This document shows, piece after piece, positions 32,088-41,197 of a DNA stretch of 55,600 nucleotides; within the stretch, counting starts at the first letter, position 1, and every line of letters begins with the position of its first letter. The notes under the pieces are model-generated. The model had not been told where the DNA came from and made no database searches. It saw only the letters and a list, made by a program, of their open reading frames with translations. A program made the position numbers and the translations under genes. The DNA comes from CAYLHX01 sp964383675. GTDB taxonomy: Bacteria; Patescibacteriota; Gracilibacteria; UBA1369; LOWO2-01-FULL-3. The stretch is taken from assembly GCA_964383675.1 (NCBI GenBank), contig CAYLHX010000006.1:1-55600 (forward strand), read 5' to 3'.

Positions 32088-33332
32088 ATGGACTTATACG
32101 TGGAAAGACAATGTGTTGAGCAGATGAAGCAGGGTGAACTGAAGAAGTTTTTGCTGCTCTTTGAGGCTAATTTTGCCGATATTTACAAGTATGTCGCTCG
32201 TAGAATTGATGATCGTAATGAGGTTGAGCGGATTGTGCGCCTCACTTTTTTGGACGCCTTGGGACAGGTGCAAAATACGCCATTGGATGTCAACTATTTG
32301 GTGTGGCTGCAGAGTCTGGCCAAACCGCGAGTTTGGGAGTTTGTCGCTAAAAGCAGCATGCCCACCAAGCGTGGTCTTATTGCTGTGGAAGATGCAAAAG
32401 GAGAAGCTGATCAAACACTGATTGAGCGCTTAGACAAAATGATGGCGAAGCTTTCGCTGGAAGAGCGCGAGATTTTACGCTTGAAGTTTTTTGAGCAGGT
32501 GACCGATGGGGATGTGATGATGGTGCTGGGAATGGAGGAGGGATCAATAGGAACCAAGATTTATCGTGTGCTGAAGAGAGCCCACTTTTTATTGTTTGGT
32601 GAAAGTGATGAGAGACAAGGAGTTTATTTCGGTGAGCTGAGCGGGCTTTTTGAGAGAGTGCGTCAAATGGAGAGTATTGAGATGCCGGAGGTCTTTAGGC
32701 TCAGTTTGAGAGCGGATTTGAATTCCAGAATTGAGAAGAAAGATTACGCAATTGAAGCGGAGTTTGAAGAGGAAAAAATGCCGGAAAAGCCACCGGTTCA
32801 AGAAAAAAACGGTGAAGAGGCTCCAAAGGGCTCTAACGATCCGGCTAAAATTTTTGTGGAGGCGGTGCGTGAAATGCGTGAAGAGGAGGAGCAGGAGAAG
32901 GTTAAAGCCAATCAGCGCTTTGAACGTCGTGAGCGCATGTTGGACTTTTTCGATCGCTGGAAAGTGCTTTTGGCCTTGGTTCCCGCTGTGATATTTGTGG
33001 GGGTTATCGGCGTAGTGATTTATAATCTGGTGGACCATTTGTGGAAGATACCGCGCGGTTATCCGACCAGTTGTGGAATCGAGGTTGTATATGAGGGCGA
33101 TTTTGCAGACAATGAGATTCGCAGTATCAACGAGGGGGTGAGCAATAAATTGTGTGATTATTTTGAAGTTGATAGATTGCTTATTACCCGATTGGAAGAT
33201 GGTTCTGTGGATGTGGAGGTGGAAATTCCGGAGTGGTCACTTGAGTATAAATTTGTTAAAAAGGTTAAGGAGTGGAGAATAAAAAAATATGCGCGAACTT
33301 TTAATAGCGACCAGCAACAAGGGGAAGTTTGA
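32088..33332 (+). CDS. ECF-sigma-like protein fused to a transmembrane segment
   Basis: A 414-residue protein. The N-terminus has the layout of an ECF sigma factor: a degenerate region 2 (LFEANFADIYKYVARRIDDRNEVERIVRLTFLDAL, about 20-60) and a well-kept region 4 helix-turn-helix (LSLEEREILRLKFFEQVTDGDVMMVLGMEEGSIGTKIYRVLKRA, about 121-165). A charged linker rich in Glu/Lys follows, then one membrane helix (about 292-314) and a small external domain of about 100 residues with one cysteine pair. A sigma-like DNA-binding part tied to the membrane suggests signalling across the membrane by proteolysis or by direct contact. ATG 32088 is chosen because the longer frame runs back through the promoter. 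Confidence 0.82.
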   Translation: MDLYVERQCVEQMKQGELKKFLLLFEANFADIYKYVARRIDDRNEVERIVRLTFLDALGQVQNTPLDVNYLVWLQSLAKPRVWEFVAKSSMPTKRGLIAVEDAKGEADQTLIERLDKMMAKLSLEEREILRLKFFEQVTDGDVMMVLGMEEGSIGTKIYRVLKRAHFLLFGESDERQGVYFGELSGLFERVRQMESIEMPEVFRLSLRADLNSRIEKKDYAIEAEFEEEKMPEKPPVQEKNGEEAPKGSNDPAKIFVEAVREMREEEEQEKVKANQRFERRERMLDFFDRWKVLLALVPAVIFVGVIGVVIYNLVDHLWKIPRGYPTSCGIEVVYEGDFADNEIRSINEGVSNKLCDYFEVDRLLITRLEDGSVDVEVEIPEWSLEYKFVKKVKEWRIKKYARTFNSDQQQGEV

Positions 33333-33897
33333 GGAAATGATGGAGGTTTTGGAGGACCTTCCCTATAAGTTTTTGTTTTTGAAGGATTTGGATATTAGCT
33401 CCGATGGCCTGGTGGAAGATGGCGATACTTTTCGCGAAAATGCCTATAAAAAAGCGCGCTTTTTTCACGATATGACCGGACTTTTAACTTTGGCCGAAGA
33501 TTCTGGAATTTTGGTGGACGCTTTGCCCGGTGAACTGGGTGTGAAAACGCGTAGATGGGGGGCCGGTGAGTTTGCCGGTGACGAGGAGTGGATTGATTAT
33601 TTTATGAGGAGAATGGAGCGCGAGGAACAGCGCACTGCTAAGTTTGTTTGTTCGGCTTGTTTGTTGGACGGAAGCGCTCGAACCATTGATGATGCTCAGT
33701 TTTTTGAAGGGGAAACTCGCGGAGTTTTGACTAATGATCTTCAGGCCCCGATTATTTCAGGTATACCGATAAGTTCCTGTTTTATTCCCACCGGTTTTAA
33801 TAAAGTTTACGCCGCCATGAGCAAGCACGAAAAAAACTCCGTGAGTCATAGGGGGAAGGCGATGTGGGAAGTGAGAAAAAGCCTTGAAGAAAAGTGA
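33289..33897 (+). CDS. rdgB: RdgB/Ham1-family XTP/dITP pyrophosphatase
   Basis: This house-cleaning enzyme hydrolyses non-canonical purine nucleotides (dITP, XTP) to the monophosphate. The 202 residues contain ATSNKGKFEEM near the N-terminus, the catalytic TLAEDSGILVDAL segment, FEGETRGVL, and a C-terminal SHRGKAMWE that matches the family's SHRxxA motif. The usual FGYDPIF segment reads SGIPISSCFIP, so substrate contacts there have diverged. It starts inside the 3' end of the sigma-like gene (44-nt overlap), which implies coupled expression. Confidence 0.88.
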   Translation: MRELLIATSNKGKFEEMMEVLEDLPYKFLFLKDLDISSDGLVEDGDTFRENAYKKARFFHDMTGLLTLAEDSGILVDALPGELGVKTRRWGAGEFAGDEEWIDYFMRRMEREEQRTAKFVCSACLLDGSARTIDDAQFFEGETRGVLTNDLQAPIISGIPISSCFIPTGFNKVYAAMSKHEKNSVSHRGKAMWEVRKSLEEK

Positions 33898-33901
33898 TTG
33901 T

Positions 33902-33921
33902 CCGCCTTGACAGGCTGGCGG
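33902..33921. promoter_or_regulatory. inverted repeat over the -35 box, possible operator
   Basis: CCGCC (33902-33906) and GGCGG (33917-33921) flank TTGACAGGCT; an inner GCCT/AGGC pairing is also possible. It overlaps the -35 of the next promoter and lies directly after the rdgB stop. It has no T-run, so an operator is as likely as a terminator. Confidence 0.45.
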
Positions 33922-33934
33922 TTATTAGTATAAT
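33907..33934 (+). promoter_or_regulatory. near-consensus promoter of the 955/1228-residue gene pair
   Basis: TTGACA (33907-33912), 16-nt spacer, TATAAT (33929-33934). Both boxes are perfect. Leader about 14-20 nt, without Shine-Dalgarno sequence. Confidence 0.8.
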
Positions 33935-33954
33935 AGCCTCTTTTAACATAAAGA

Positions 33955-36822
33955 ATGCCAGGTAAACTAAGTTCAATACCTAAGGAATTTTTAGAGCAAG
34001 AGCTGCAGACTTCTTTGGAGAATCTTGATCATTTGAAGTCTACCGTTGATAGAATTTTGGACAAAAATAAGTCCGGAAAGACTGATAAGGGAAATACCTT
34101 TTCCACGGTTTGGAGGGGAACAGTTGCCAAAGTCAGAAGCGCCATTGGCAGAGTGTCCGCGAGTGGTGTTTTAACCAATGCGGAGTTGGCTATCATTTGT
34201 CGTGAAGTGAATGAAGCCATTAACGTATTGAGGAATGAGTTTAATCTGCAAGCCTCAAAGGGTGCGACTAAAAAACTTATGCGAGAAACTAGGAATGAAC
34301 TGCGTCGTGTTCAAAGGCTGATTGGGGCGGGGTATGAACTCGAGGACGAAGGGCTTCAGGATGAAGAGGAGGAAGACCTTGAGGAAGAGGAGATGGAGGA
34401 TGAGGGAGGAGGCGATTTACTGTTAGGAGCGGAAACTATTGGTGAGAGCGTTGATTATTTTGAGCTTACTTTGAAGAGTCATCTGGACGAAATGTTTGTT
34501 GCTTTTATGAAAGCTTTGCGTAGAAATGCGGGTTTTGATATTCGTAGGCAAGAATTGAGTGTCGAGCAATTTTCTACCTTAGGTAAATTTTTGCGGTCAT
34601 TGGAAATTCTTTTAAACGGATTTGTGAACACTGCGAGACAGAAGCTGCGAGCCGGTGAGAATTGGGATTTTGAAACCTTTCGGGAAGAGGTCATAGAGTC
34701 TTTGCAGGAAGCTAAGCCCAGTCATGATCCTGAGGCGTATGGAGACATTTATCCGGAGGATGCTGTGGCACGATGTATAGAGGAATACTTTGGCCGTATG
34801 ATTCAAAAGATCCAAGCAATGGGAAGTGCTTCGCAGTTTTATAGTATCGCGAGCAAAAGCGACAAATTGTCCTCAGAAAATTTTGCTGCGGATAAGATTT
34901 TTCTTGCAAAAAAGAAGATTTTTATGCAGGAAAGAGCTGAATTTAGAGAAGCTGATTTGGAATACGACGAGGAGTATCCGGTGAGCGAGGAAGAGGTCCA
35001 ATTGTTAAAAAAACTCTGGTTAGAGCGCAGAGCTGATGTAGAGGATGTTTTGGATAGTGGTAAAAGGGAGGAGATGGCCAAGATCGTGAACGATTCTTTG
35101 CATGGAGGTTTATCGCTAAGAGATGCTGGTGATCTTGAGCGCATTTTAGATTTATGGAGAGAAGACGAGATTGAAAAGGGGCGTGAAAAGGTGGATGCTC
35201 TACGCCACAAAAAAGCCGTTGTTTCCAATGTGCTGGAATACTTAAAGGACCAGTATATTCTGGAGCTAATAATGACGGTATTGTCTTTGGTGAGGGGGGA
35301 CCTGGAAAAGAAGCAACAGGCAGAAACCGGAGAAGTGGTAGCCTTCTCTAAGGCTAGATTTGAGAAGTTAATGAGCTTTTTAGGCGATATTGCGGCTAAT
35401 ATTGAACTTAATTTTGCAAGTTATAACGAAAATGGCAACATGGACTTACCCGAACTTAGAAATCTTTTTGTTGCTAAAGGTGGTAAGGCGGTGGGTGATA
35501 GAGATCTGGTTGAGAATTACGTTGAGGTGCAGTTGAGAAAGCATATCGCTTTGTCGCCCGAAGAGATTCAGCAACATTTGAGAAAAGTAAATTATCTTAC
35601 CCACGTTATTCCGGATGTGTGCCCTGCGGAAGAGGGGTATGAACCTTTGGTGGGAGATACTTATGATGTGCCAAGTCTAGCTAAGCAATGGATTTTGGGA
35701 TCACTGTTGAAAGAGGGGGGTGAGGCCTATGAGGGGCCGGTGATGGAGGTGGAAGAAAACTATTTAACCAGCGCATGTGAATTGATGATCGATTTAAGCG
35801 CGGACAAAGGAGTTGATGAAGTAATGATAGATTTGGAAGAGGATTTGGCTGCGGTTACACAAGGCTTAAATGATCAATATTATTGTGGAGTAAAAGTTAG
35901 AAGTGAAGATAAGGTTAGGGAATTTTTGAGGGAGATTGTGATTGAATTGGCTTTGAAAAAGCGCAGTGAAGAGAGGCAGTCCGCTGAGATTAGCGAGGAG
36001 CTTCAAAGAAGAATTGATGAGGCGGTGGCTTGGGTTAACTCTTTGCCGGGAAGCACGACACGATTTTTTAGGCGGTGGCTTTTGGCTATGGCAGAACAGC
36101 TTCAGCCCCATCGTTTGAAAATTGAGGGAAGATTATGTATTCCGGTTTTTCAGATAAGAGATATTGTTGAAAAAATTGAACTTTGCATGGAGAGATCTGC
36201 AGTTGACGATCGTTCCGGGAGAACCGCGACTGTGAGAAATAACTTATCGGAAATGGATGTAGCGAGATTGGTGTCTGTGCCGGTTGTTGAAAGTGGAAGT
36301 TGGTCTGTTATTGATAGAATCTCTGTAAGATTGGATGATTTGCAAAGGAGAATTGAGCGGATTGATGAGGCAATCCAGCAAAAACGTCAAAAACAAGAGG
36401 CACGTGATGAACTTAACGTAAGAAAAGAGGCGTTGGTTGCTCAAAAAAATGGACTGGAGCTTGCTATTGCCGGAGCTACGGCCACAATAAGGATTCACAA
36501 CGAACGTATTCTGACGATTCGCCGTCAGGCTTTGGAAACTACCGACGATGGGGAGCCCAATGCGGAACAACAGGCCGAGATTGAACACGAAAAAGCCGAT
36601 AAGGAAAGGCTTAGACTGGAGGCAGAAGAAAACCAAGGTCGTTTGGAAGATGTTGTGAGGGAGTTGTTGGAAATTGATCCACGGATAGAGGCTTTAGATT
36701 TGGAGAGTCAGGGAATTGCAAAGCTGGTTGATAGGTTGAATGAATTATCAGCAAGCAGAGATGAGATTTTAAGAGCCCTGGAGGTTATAAACGGTAAGGA
36801 GTTGGATCATTTGGAAGATTAA
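33955..36822 (+). CDS. large acidic helical protein, 955 residues, unknown
   Basis: I do not recognise this protein. It is soluble, without signal peptide or membrane helix, and predicted almost entirely helical. A very acidic block (EDEGLQDEEEEDLEEEEMEDEGGG, about residues 128-150, interrupted by few other residues) separates an N-terminal helical segment from the main body. The last 170 residues (about 780-950) are a long coiled coil with heptad-like patterns (RRIERIDEAIQQKRQKQEARDEL and following). The layout suggests a scaffold or clamp-like structural protein. It lies 9 nt upstream of the helicase-methyltransferase gene under the same strong promoter, so the two products probably act together. 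Confidence 0.8.
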   Translation: MPGKLSSIPKEFLEQELQTSLENLDHLKSTVDRILDKNKSGKTDKGNTFSTVWRGTVAKVRSAIGRVSASGVLTNAELAIICREVNEAINVLRNEFNLQASKGATKKLMRETRNELRRVQRLIGAGYELEDEGLQDEEEEDLEEEEMEDEGGGDLLLGAETIGESVDYFELTLKSHLDEMFVAFMKALRRNAGFDIRRQELSVEQFSTLGKFLRSLEILLNGFVNTARQKLRAGENWDFETFREEVIESLQEAKPSHDPEAYGDIYPEDAVARCIEEYFGRMIQKIQAMGSASQFYSIASKSDKLSSENFAADKIFLAKKKIFMQERAEFREADLEYDEEYPVSEEEVQLLKKLWLERRADVEDVLDSGKREEMAKIVNDSLHGGLSLRDAGDLERILDLWREDEIEKGREKVDALRHKKAVVSNVLEYLKDQYILELIMTVLSLVRGDLEKKQQAETGEVVAFSKARFEKLMSFLGDIAANIELNFASYNENGNMDLPELRNLFVAKGGKAVGDRDLVENYVEVQLRKHIALSPEEIQQHLRKVNYLTHVIPDVCPAEEGYEPLVGDTYDVPSLAKQWILGSLLKEGGEAYEGPVMEVEENYLTSACELMIDLSADKGVDEVMIDLEEDLAAVTQGLNDQYYCGVKVRSEDKVREFLREIVIELALKKRSEERQSAEISEELQRRIDEAVAWVNSLPGSTTRFFRRWLLAMAEQLQPHRLKIEGRLCIPVFQIRDIVEKIELCMERSAVDDRSGRTATVRNNLSEMDVARLVSVPVVESGSWSVIDRISVRLDDLQRRIERIDEAIQQKRQKQEARDELNVRKEALVAQKNGLELAIAGATATIRIHNERILTIRRQALETTDDGEPNAEQQAEIEHEKADKERLRLEAEENQGRLEDVVRELLEIDPRIEALDLESQGIAKLVDRLNELSASRDEILRALEVINGKELDHLED

Positions 36823-36831
36823 AAATTTACA

Positions 36832-39800
36832 ATGGAATTGGCTTATAAAGACATAGAGGGAGTTATCAAGGCCGAGGCAAAAAATTTTTTGACGGAGCAT
36901 CCTACTAGACGTGGCGGTATTGTTAGCTTGCTGGCACAGTTTAAGAGCGGATTTGATAGATTGAAAATAACCAAGGTTGCCGATATTTTTGAGCTTTGTC
37001 CGCGTATTGATGAAACCCTGGAGATAGAGCCCGATTTGGCTGGAGCTATTTTGGAGGGGCGTCGAAAGATTCAGCGCGCTCTGATAACAAATCTTTTTAC
37101 CAAGAAAAGACAGGGGTCATTTGCCGATGCTGATGCTAATTTGGAGTTTTTGAGGCAGGAAATGTTGGCAATGGAAGTATCGAAATTAGTGGATATGATG
37201 AGACAGGAGAAGGGAGGAATGGTTGTTGATTTGACTTGGTTTAGAACAAGAGACAGAAGACTTTACGAAAAAGTTAGAGATTTGGTTACGGATCAGCAAA
37301 CGCATATTTACAAATGGAGCGAGGTTAAAGAAATGCTTCCCGCTGATCTGCGTGAACGATTTGATGTAAAGGAGGCCATGTCAAAGGAGCAGGAATTGCT
37401 GGTGAACATAGAACCCTATAGGGAATTAGCTGAAAAACTAGGTCCCGAGGCTATTGCTGAATTTCTTATTCATATGGGGATAGTGAAGGAGAGGGAATTT
37501 TCAAAGATTGTTGGTGTGATTTCGGATTATCTGGGTGAAGTTAAGATTCCGGCGCCGGTATTGGGCGACATACCTTTGATTCCCGAGGGCATGATGAAGA
37601 TGCCGAGTATTAAAAGATGGCTTTTTGTGCGTATGCGCGACCACGTTTATCGTGAACTGATGAGAAGAGCTAATGGTAGTGATAATGTGGAAGTTCACAA
37701 AGGTAATTTGGTTCATATTAGGGCTCAAATTGAAGAGATGTTTGATTTGGGGATAGCCGGTGAAGGCTATGAAGAACATCGAGACATGCTTAAAAATTTG
37801 CTGGAATATTATGAAGAGGTGTTGAGCATGGAGCTATCGTCGGATATGGTTACTTCACTTACCGACAAGAAGGATAAAGTACATTTTTTCCCTTCTTTGC
37901 GTCAAAGGATTGCCATGATTGAATTGAGCGGAGTGGGTGTGGCAACCAGTTGTATGCCGGAAGAACATAAAAATCACCCAAGGAACAGGAAAAAGATTGT
38001 GGAATATTTTATGGGAAAGGGGAAAACCGGCGCGGCGTTTTTGGCCAAGGAGTCATTGGGCCTGAAGAAGATGCTTTATGTTTGCCCTAATGTTACCGCC
38101 GAGAAGAACCTGGCTGAACAAATTAAGGATAAAGTTGACGAGTATTATAAGCCGGGGTGCAGACCTTCAGTAGGTATTATTCGTGCCGGTATGAATGCCG
38201 AGGAAATGGAAAAAGTGTTAGATTCCGATGTGGTTATCTTTCCGTATAGCATGATGGGTAGCAGTGTTGAAGAGACACGAATTGTCGATGCCGTGAAGGC
38301 AAGAAATTTTGAGATATTTGTTATTGATGAACTGCATCATGCGAAAAACGAAAATGGACGAACAGCAACTGTTGTTCAGGAATTGGCAACCGAGATACCG
38401 GGATTGCAGGAGAATGGTTATATCGTAGGCTTGACCGGAAATTCTACTCCTAACCGACCTGATGATTTTGTACCATATTTACGGTGGTGGGATCCGGAAA
38501 ATTTTGCCGATATTAAATCGATTAGAGCGGCTGTAAATAAAATGGGGCCAATTACTTTTAGAAATATTGTTTCGGATTTTGTACTTATGCCCGATGATCC
38601 TGAGGATTGGGAGCAGCATGTTGAATACCAACCTTTGCGACTTTACCCTGAGGAACGTGCTTACTATGATGCCATGGTGCAAGACGATTCCATTAGCGAT
38701 CCGGGTAAGAAATTTAATATTTTGTATAGAGCGGGAATGAACCCTAATCTGTTTATTCAAGGAAAAGAAGTGGAGTCCGCCTATTTGGACAGTTTAGTAA
38801 AAACAATAGAGAAGGACCTTGCCTCCAGTGGCAAGGTTGTGGTTGCGGAAAATATTTTGAATCAGGGGCTTTTGAGGGAGCTCGAAGGTGTAGTTGGGCC
38901 GAGCCTGGTTGAGAGGGTGCGTCAGCGTTTGGGAGATGATGTTGAAGTTTGTGTGGTGGACGGCAGTACTCCACAGGCAGAGCGGAGAAGAATCTTTAGG
39001 GACTCTCGTGATCCCAGCAAAAAAATGGTTATTTTTGCTTATGGAGATATTGTGAGGGTGGGGTTGGATCTTTCTCATATTAAGAGGCTTGTTCTGCTTG
39101 GTGCTTGTTGGAATAAGCCGGAGTTGGCGCAACTTGTTATGCGTTTTCCCAGGAATGGTGTTGATGATTTTAAGGCGACCTTGCTTGTTCCCGAAGGAAC
39201 CGTACACGAGGCCGTATTGTTGCATGCCGCAGAGAAGGAAAAAGAAAATATCGCTTTCAAATATGGTGGTGCTTTAACCGATGAACAACTTGCAAAAGCG
39301 GAAATGGGCGATTTTTCAGATAAAGTTGTAGTTACTCGCGGAAGGATATTTTTGTGGTCCATTGTGAGAAGCAGCACCATGACCGATCGTCAAAAACTTC
39401 ATGCCTTTTTTACCTACATGGATGGTTTAAGTGAAGAAGACATGAAGCTGTTTGTAGAGCAGTATGGAGAAATGTTCGCTGAACTTTATACTAAGGTTTG
39501 GGAGCGTGGCTATGGTGGAAATAATGGAAGGTTTGTTGCCGGTCTCTGGAAGCAGTTGGAGGACCAAAGGATTCTTGTAGGGAGTAGATATGCGGATTTA
39601 GGGGCGGCTCATTTGGCGCTGGAAAATACTTTACTTGCGTTGGATAGTAAAAAAGACAGGACTGTTTTTAATTTGGATATTAACCCGTTTTTATTGGAAA
39701 TAGGAAAGGCATCACTGAAAGACAAAAAAGGGGATGGCGTTAAGCCGCTGTTGCAGGTTGGTAGCTTTACGGATATGAGAGAGATTTATCCTGATGGTAA

Positions 39801-40518
39801 TTTTGATGCAGTTAATTCCAGTATGGCTATTTACTGTACAAAGTTGAGTAAGAGAACTAAAAATCTGGAAGAAGACGAGCGGGTAAAGGCTTTAATGGAG
39901 TTTAATAGAATTTTGCGTCCTGGAGGAGTTATGGTTTTAACACTACCTTTTAACGCCTGTTCAGCTGAAGAATTCGCCAATTTTGCAATTCAGCTTCAAA
40001 ATCATTTTGGTTTTGAAATTTTGACCGAATATACCGGAATGGCTTCTTCTACCGATCAAACTGATGACGAAAATCATTTTCAGAATTATGTTTGTGTGTG
40101 TAAAAAGGTTGGCGGTCCAAACCTGGAGGAGCTGGAGTTAAGCAATCTGAAGTTTACGAGAGTGAAATATGGCAAGAATGCGGGACAAAGGCCGGATACT
40201 CCAGCTACTGTTACTAATGAAGAGTCGGGCTATATCCACACCAAATTCGCCATTAACAGCAAGGCCGTGGTATGTGATCTGGCAGAGGTTACCAAACAGC
40301 GTAATCAGGAGGAATTTTTACGCCAGGTGGAAGAATCCCGTTCGTATTTACGCGAGCTTTATGAGGCACATGGTAACTCTTTCGCCACGGTTGGTGACGA
40401 GATTAGAGGTGAATGGATGTTACGAGGGATAACCCCCATTGATTACGGAAACGGCCAGGCCGGTTTTATCCTGGATGATGATCCGAATCCTATACGCAGA
40501 GCTATTCCGTTGTATTAA
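36832..40518 (+). CDS. SNF2-type helicase fused to a methyltransferase-like domain, 1228 residues
   Basis: Three parts are visible. Residues 1 to about 370 are an unknown helical domain. Residues about 375-820 form an SF2/SNF2-like ATPase: Walker A MGKGKTG (394-400), DELHH (499-503) as motif II, LTGNSTP (534-540) as motif III, VDGSTPQAERRRIF (SNF2-like), and GLDLSHIKRLVLL with QLVMRFPR (767-774), which keeps the Q-x3-R-x2-R arginine-finger pattern of motif VI. Residues about 905-1060 are a class I SAM-methyltransferase fold: YADLGAAHLA (920-929), LDINP (948-952), FDAVNSSMAIY (991-1001), ILRPGGVMVLTLPF. Motif I lacks the usual GxG. The C-terminal 130 residues are unassigned. No nuclease motif is seen. 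It is the second gene of a two-gene unit. Confidence 0.85.
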   Translation: MELAYKDIEGVIKAEAKNFLTEHPTRRGGIVSLLAQFKSGFDRLKITKVADIFELCPRIDETLEIEPDLAGAILEGRRKIQRALITNLFTKKRQGSFADADANLEFLRQEMLAMEVSKLVDMMRQEKGGMVVDLTWFRTRDRRLYEKVRDLVTDQQTHIYKWSEVKEMLPADLRERFDVKEAMSKEQELLVNIEPYRELAEKLGPEAIAEFLIHMGIVKEREFSKIVGVISDYLGEVKIPAPVLGDIPLIPEGMMKMPSIKRWLFVRMRDHVYRELMRRANGSDNVEVHKGNLVHIRAQIEEMFDLGIAGEGYEEHRDMLKNLLEYYEEVLSMELSSDMVTSLTDKKDKVHFFPSLRQRIAMIELSGVGVATSCMPEEHKNHPRNRKKIVEYFMGKGKTGAAFLAKESLGLKKMLYVCPNVTAEKNLAEQIKDKVDEYYKPGCRPSVGIIRAGMNAEEMEKVLDSDVVIFPYSMMGSSVEETRIVDAVKARNFEIFVIDELHHAKNENGRTATVVQELATEIPGLQENGYIVGLTGNSTPNRPDDFVPYLRWWDPENFADIKSIRAAVNKMGPITFRNIVSDFVLMPDDPEDWEQHVEYQPLRLYPEERAYYDAMVQDDSISDPGKKFNILYRAGMNPNLFIQGKEVESAYLDSLVKTIEKDLASSGKVVVAENILNQGLLRELEGVVGPSLVERVRQRLGDDVEVCVVDGSTPQAERRRIFRDSRDPSKKMVIFAYGDIVRVGLDLSHIKRLVLLGACWNKPELAQLVMRFPRNGVDDFKATLLVPEGTVHEAVLLHAAEKEKENIAFKYGGALTDEQLAKAEMGDFSDKVVVTRGRIFLWSIVRSSTMTDRQKLHAFFTYMDGLSEEDMKLFVEQYGEMFAELYTKVWERGYGGNNGRFVAGLWKQLEDQRILVGSRYADLGAAHLALENTLLALDSKKDRTVFNLDINPFLLEIGKASLKDKKGDGVKPLLQVGSFTDMREIYPDGNFDAVNSSMAIYCTKLSKRTKNLEEDERVKALMEFNRILRPGGVMVLTLPFNACSAEEFANFAIQLQNHFGFEILTEYTGMASSTDQTDDENHFQNYVCVCKKVGGPNLEELELSNLKFTRVKYGKNAGQRPDTPATVTNEESGYIHTKFAINSKAVVCDLAEVTKQRNQEEFLRQVEESRSYLRELYEAHGNSFATVGDEIRGEWMLRGITPIDYGNGQAGFILDDDPNPIRRAIPLY

Positions 40519-41132
40519 TGTGAGCCAGCCTCCAAAAGTCTCTTGTTGTAATGCGCAGTGTTTACAAAAACGCCAAGACTGTTTTCGGCTCTTTGGCCGG
40601 TTTCTTTGCGAAGTTCTACTATGGCACCCGATTTTGGTTTTTCTAAGCGAATGATTGATCCTTCAGGCTGTCTGTAGATTTGTTTGCCGTCCAGAGCTCC
40701 TTCAACGGAATCTCTAAAGAGTTTTGCACCTTCAGAACCTTTTGCAAAGCGATTTCTTTCAAAGCCCATCATTTTAAGAAGTGTAGTTGCGCTAACTTCT
40801 TGCCCGTCAATTAACAGGGTCTTTACGCAAACAATGGATTGTTGTTCCGAATCCACGACTACATTTAGGAAAGGCGTGTTGCCGCGAAACCAGATAAAGA
40901 ATAATTCTCCCTGATTGCGAGGCTTCTTTTCAAAGGCTCGTTTGTGAGATGGCTGTAGCATTTCCGAAAATGGCTCAACTTTGGCAATTTGCAGCCTTTT
41001 AGGTCCTTCCGCTGTTTGGATTTCCAGGTCATAACCGGTTAGGCTTACCGCTTCGTTGTATTCGGCATGTTCGTTTAGTTGGCGTATTTCATCTGATTCT
41101 AGAGGCTCTAAATTGCTAGGTACATTAGCCAT
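40515..41132 (-). CDS. hypothetical protein, 205 residues
   Basis: I do not recognise this protein. It is soluble with a mixed strand/helix pattern; the central part (GELFFIWFRGNTPFLNVVVDSEQQSIVCVKTLLIDGQEV) looks like a small beta-barrel or sheet. It has its own promoter (TTGCAA-16-TAAAGT), and its stop overlaps that of the convergent helicase-methyltransferase gene by 4 nt. Membership in the same functional unit is possible by position only. Confidence 0.7.
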   Translation of the reverse strand: MANVPSNLEPLESDEIRQLNEHAEYNEAVSLTGYDLEIQTAEGPKRLQIAKVEPFSEMLQPSHKRAFEKKPRNQGELFFIWFRGNTPFLNVVVDSEQQSIVCVKTLLIDGQEVSATTLLKMMGFERNRFAKGSEGAKLFRDSVEGALDGKQIYRQPEGSIIRLEKPKSGAIVELRKETGQRAENSLGVFVNTAHYNKRLLEAGSH

Positions 41133-41159
41133 GTTGGGTCTTGTTAATTTTAAGGTCCA

Positions 41160-41187
41160 ACTTTACCATTTTTTGATGTTTTTGCAA
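41160..41187 (-). promoter_or_regulatory. promoter of the 205-residue gene
   Basis: Minus strand: TTGCAA (41187-41182), 16-nt spacer, TAAAGT (41165-41160). Confidence 0.5.
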
Positions 41188-41197
41188 GTGGTTTGGT

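Noticed and set aside
36832..40518. Type I/ISP restriction-modification enzyme or DISARM component
   Set aside because: No nuclease motif, no DNA methylase NPPY/DPPY motif, no target-recognition domain and no companion genes of those systems are present.
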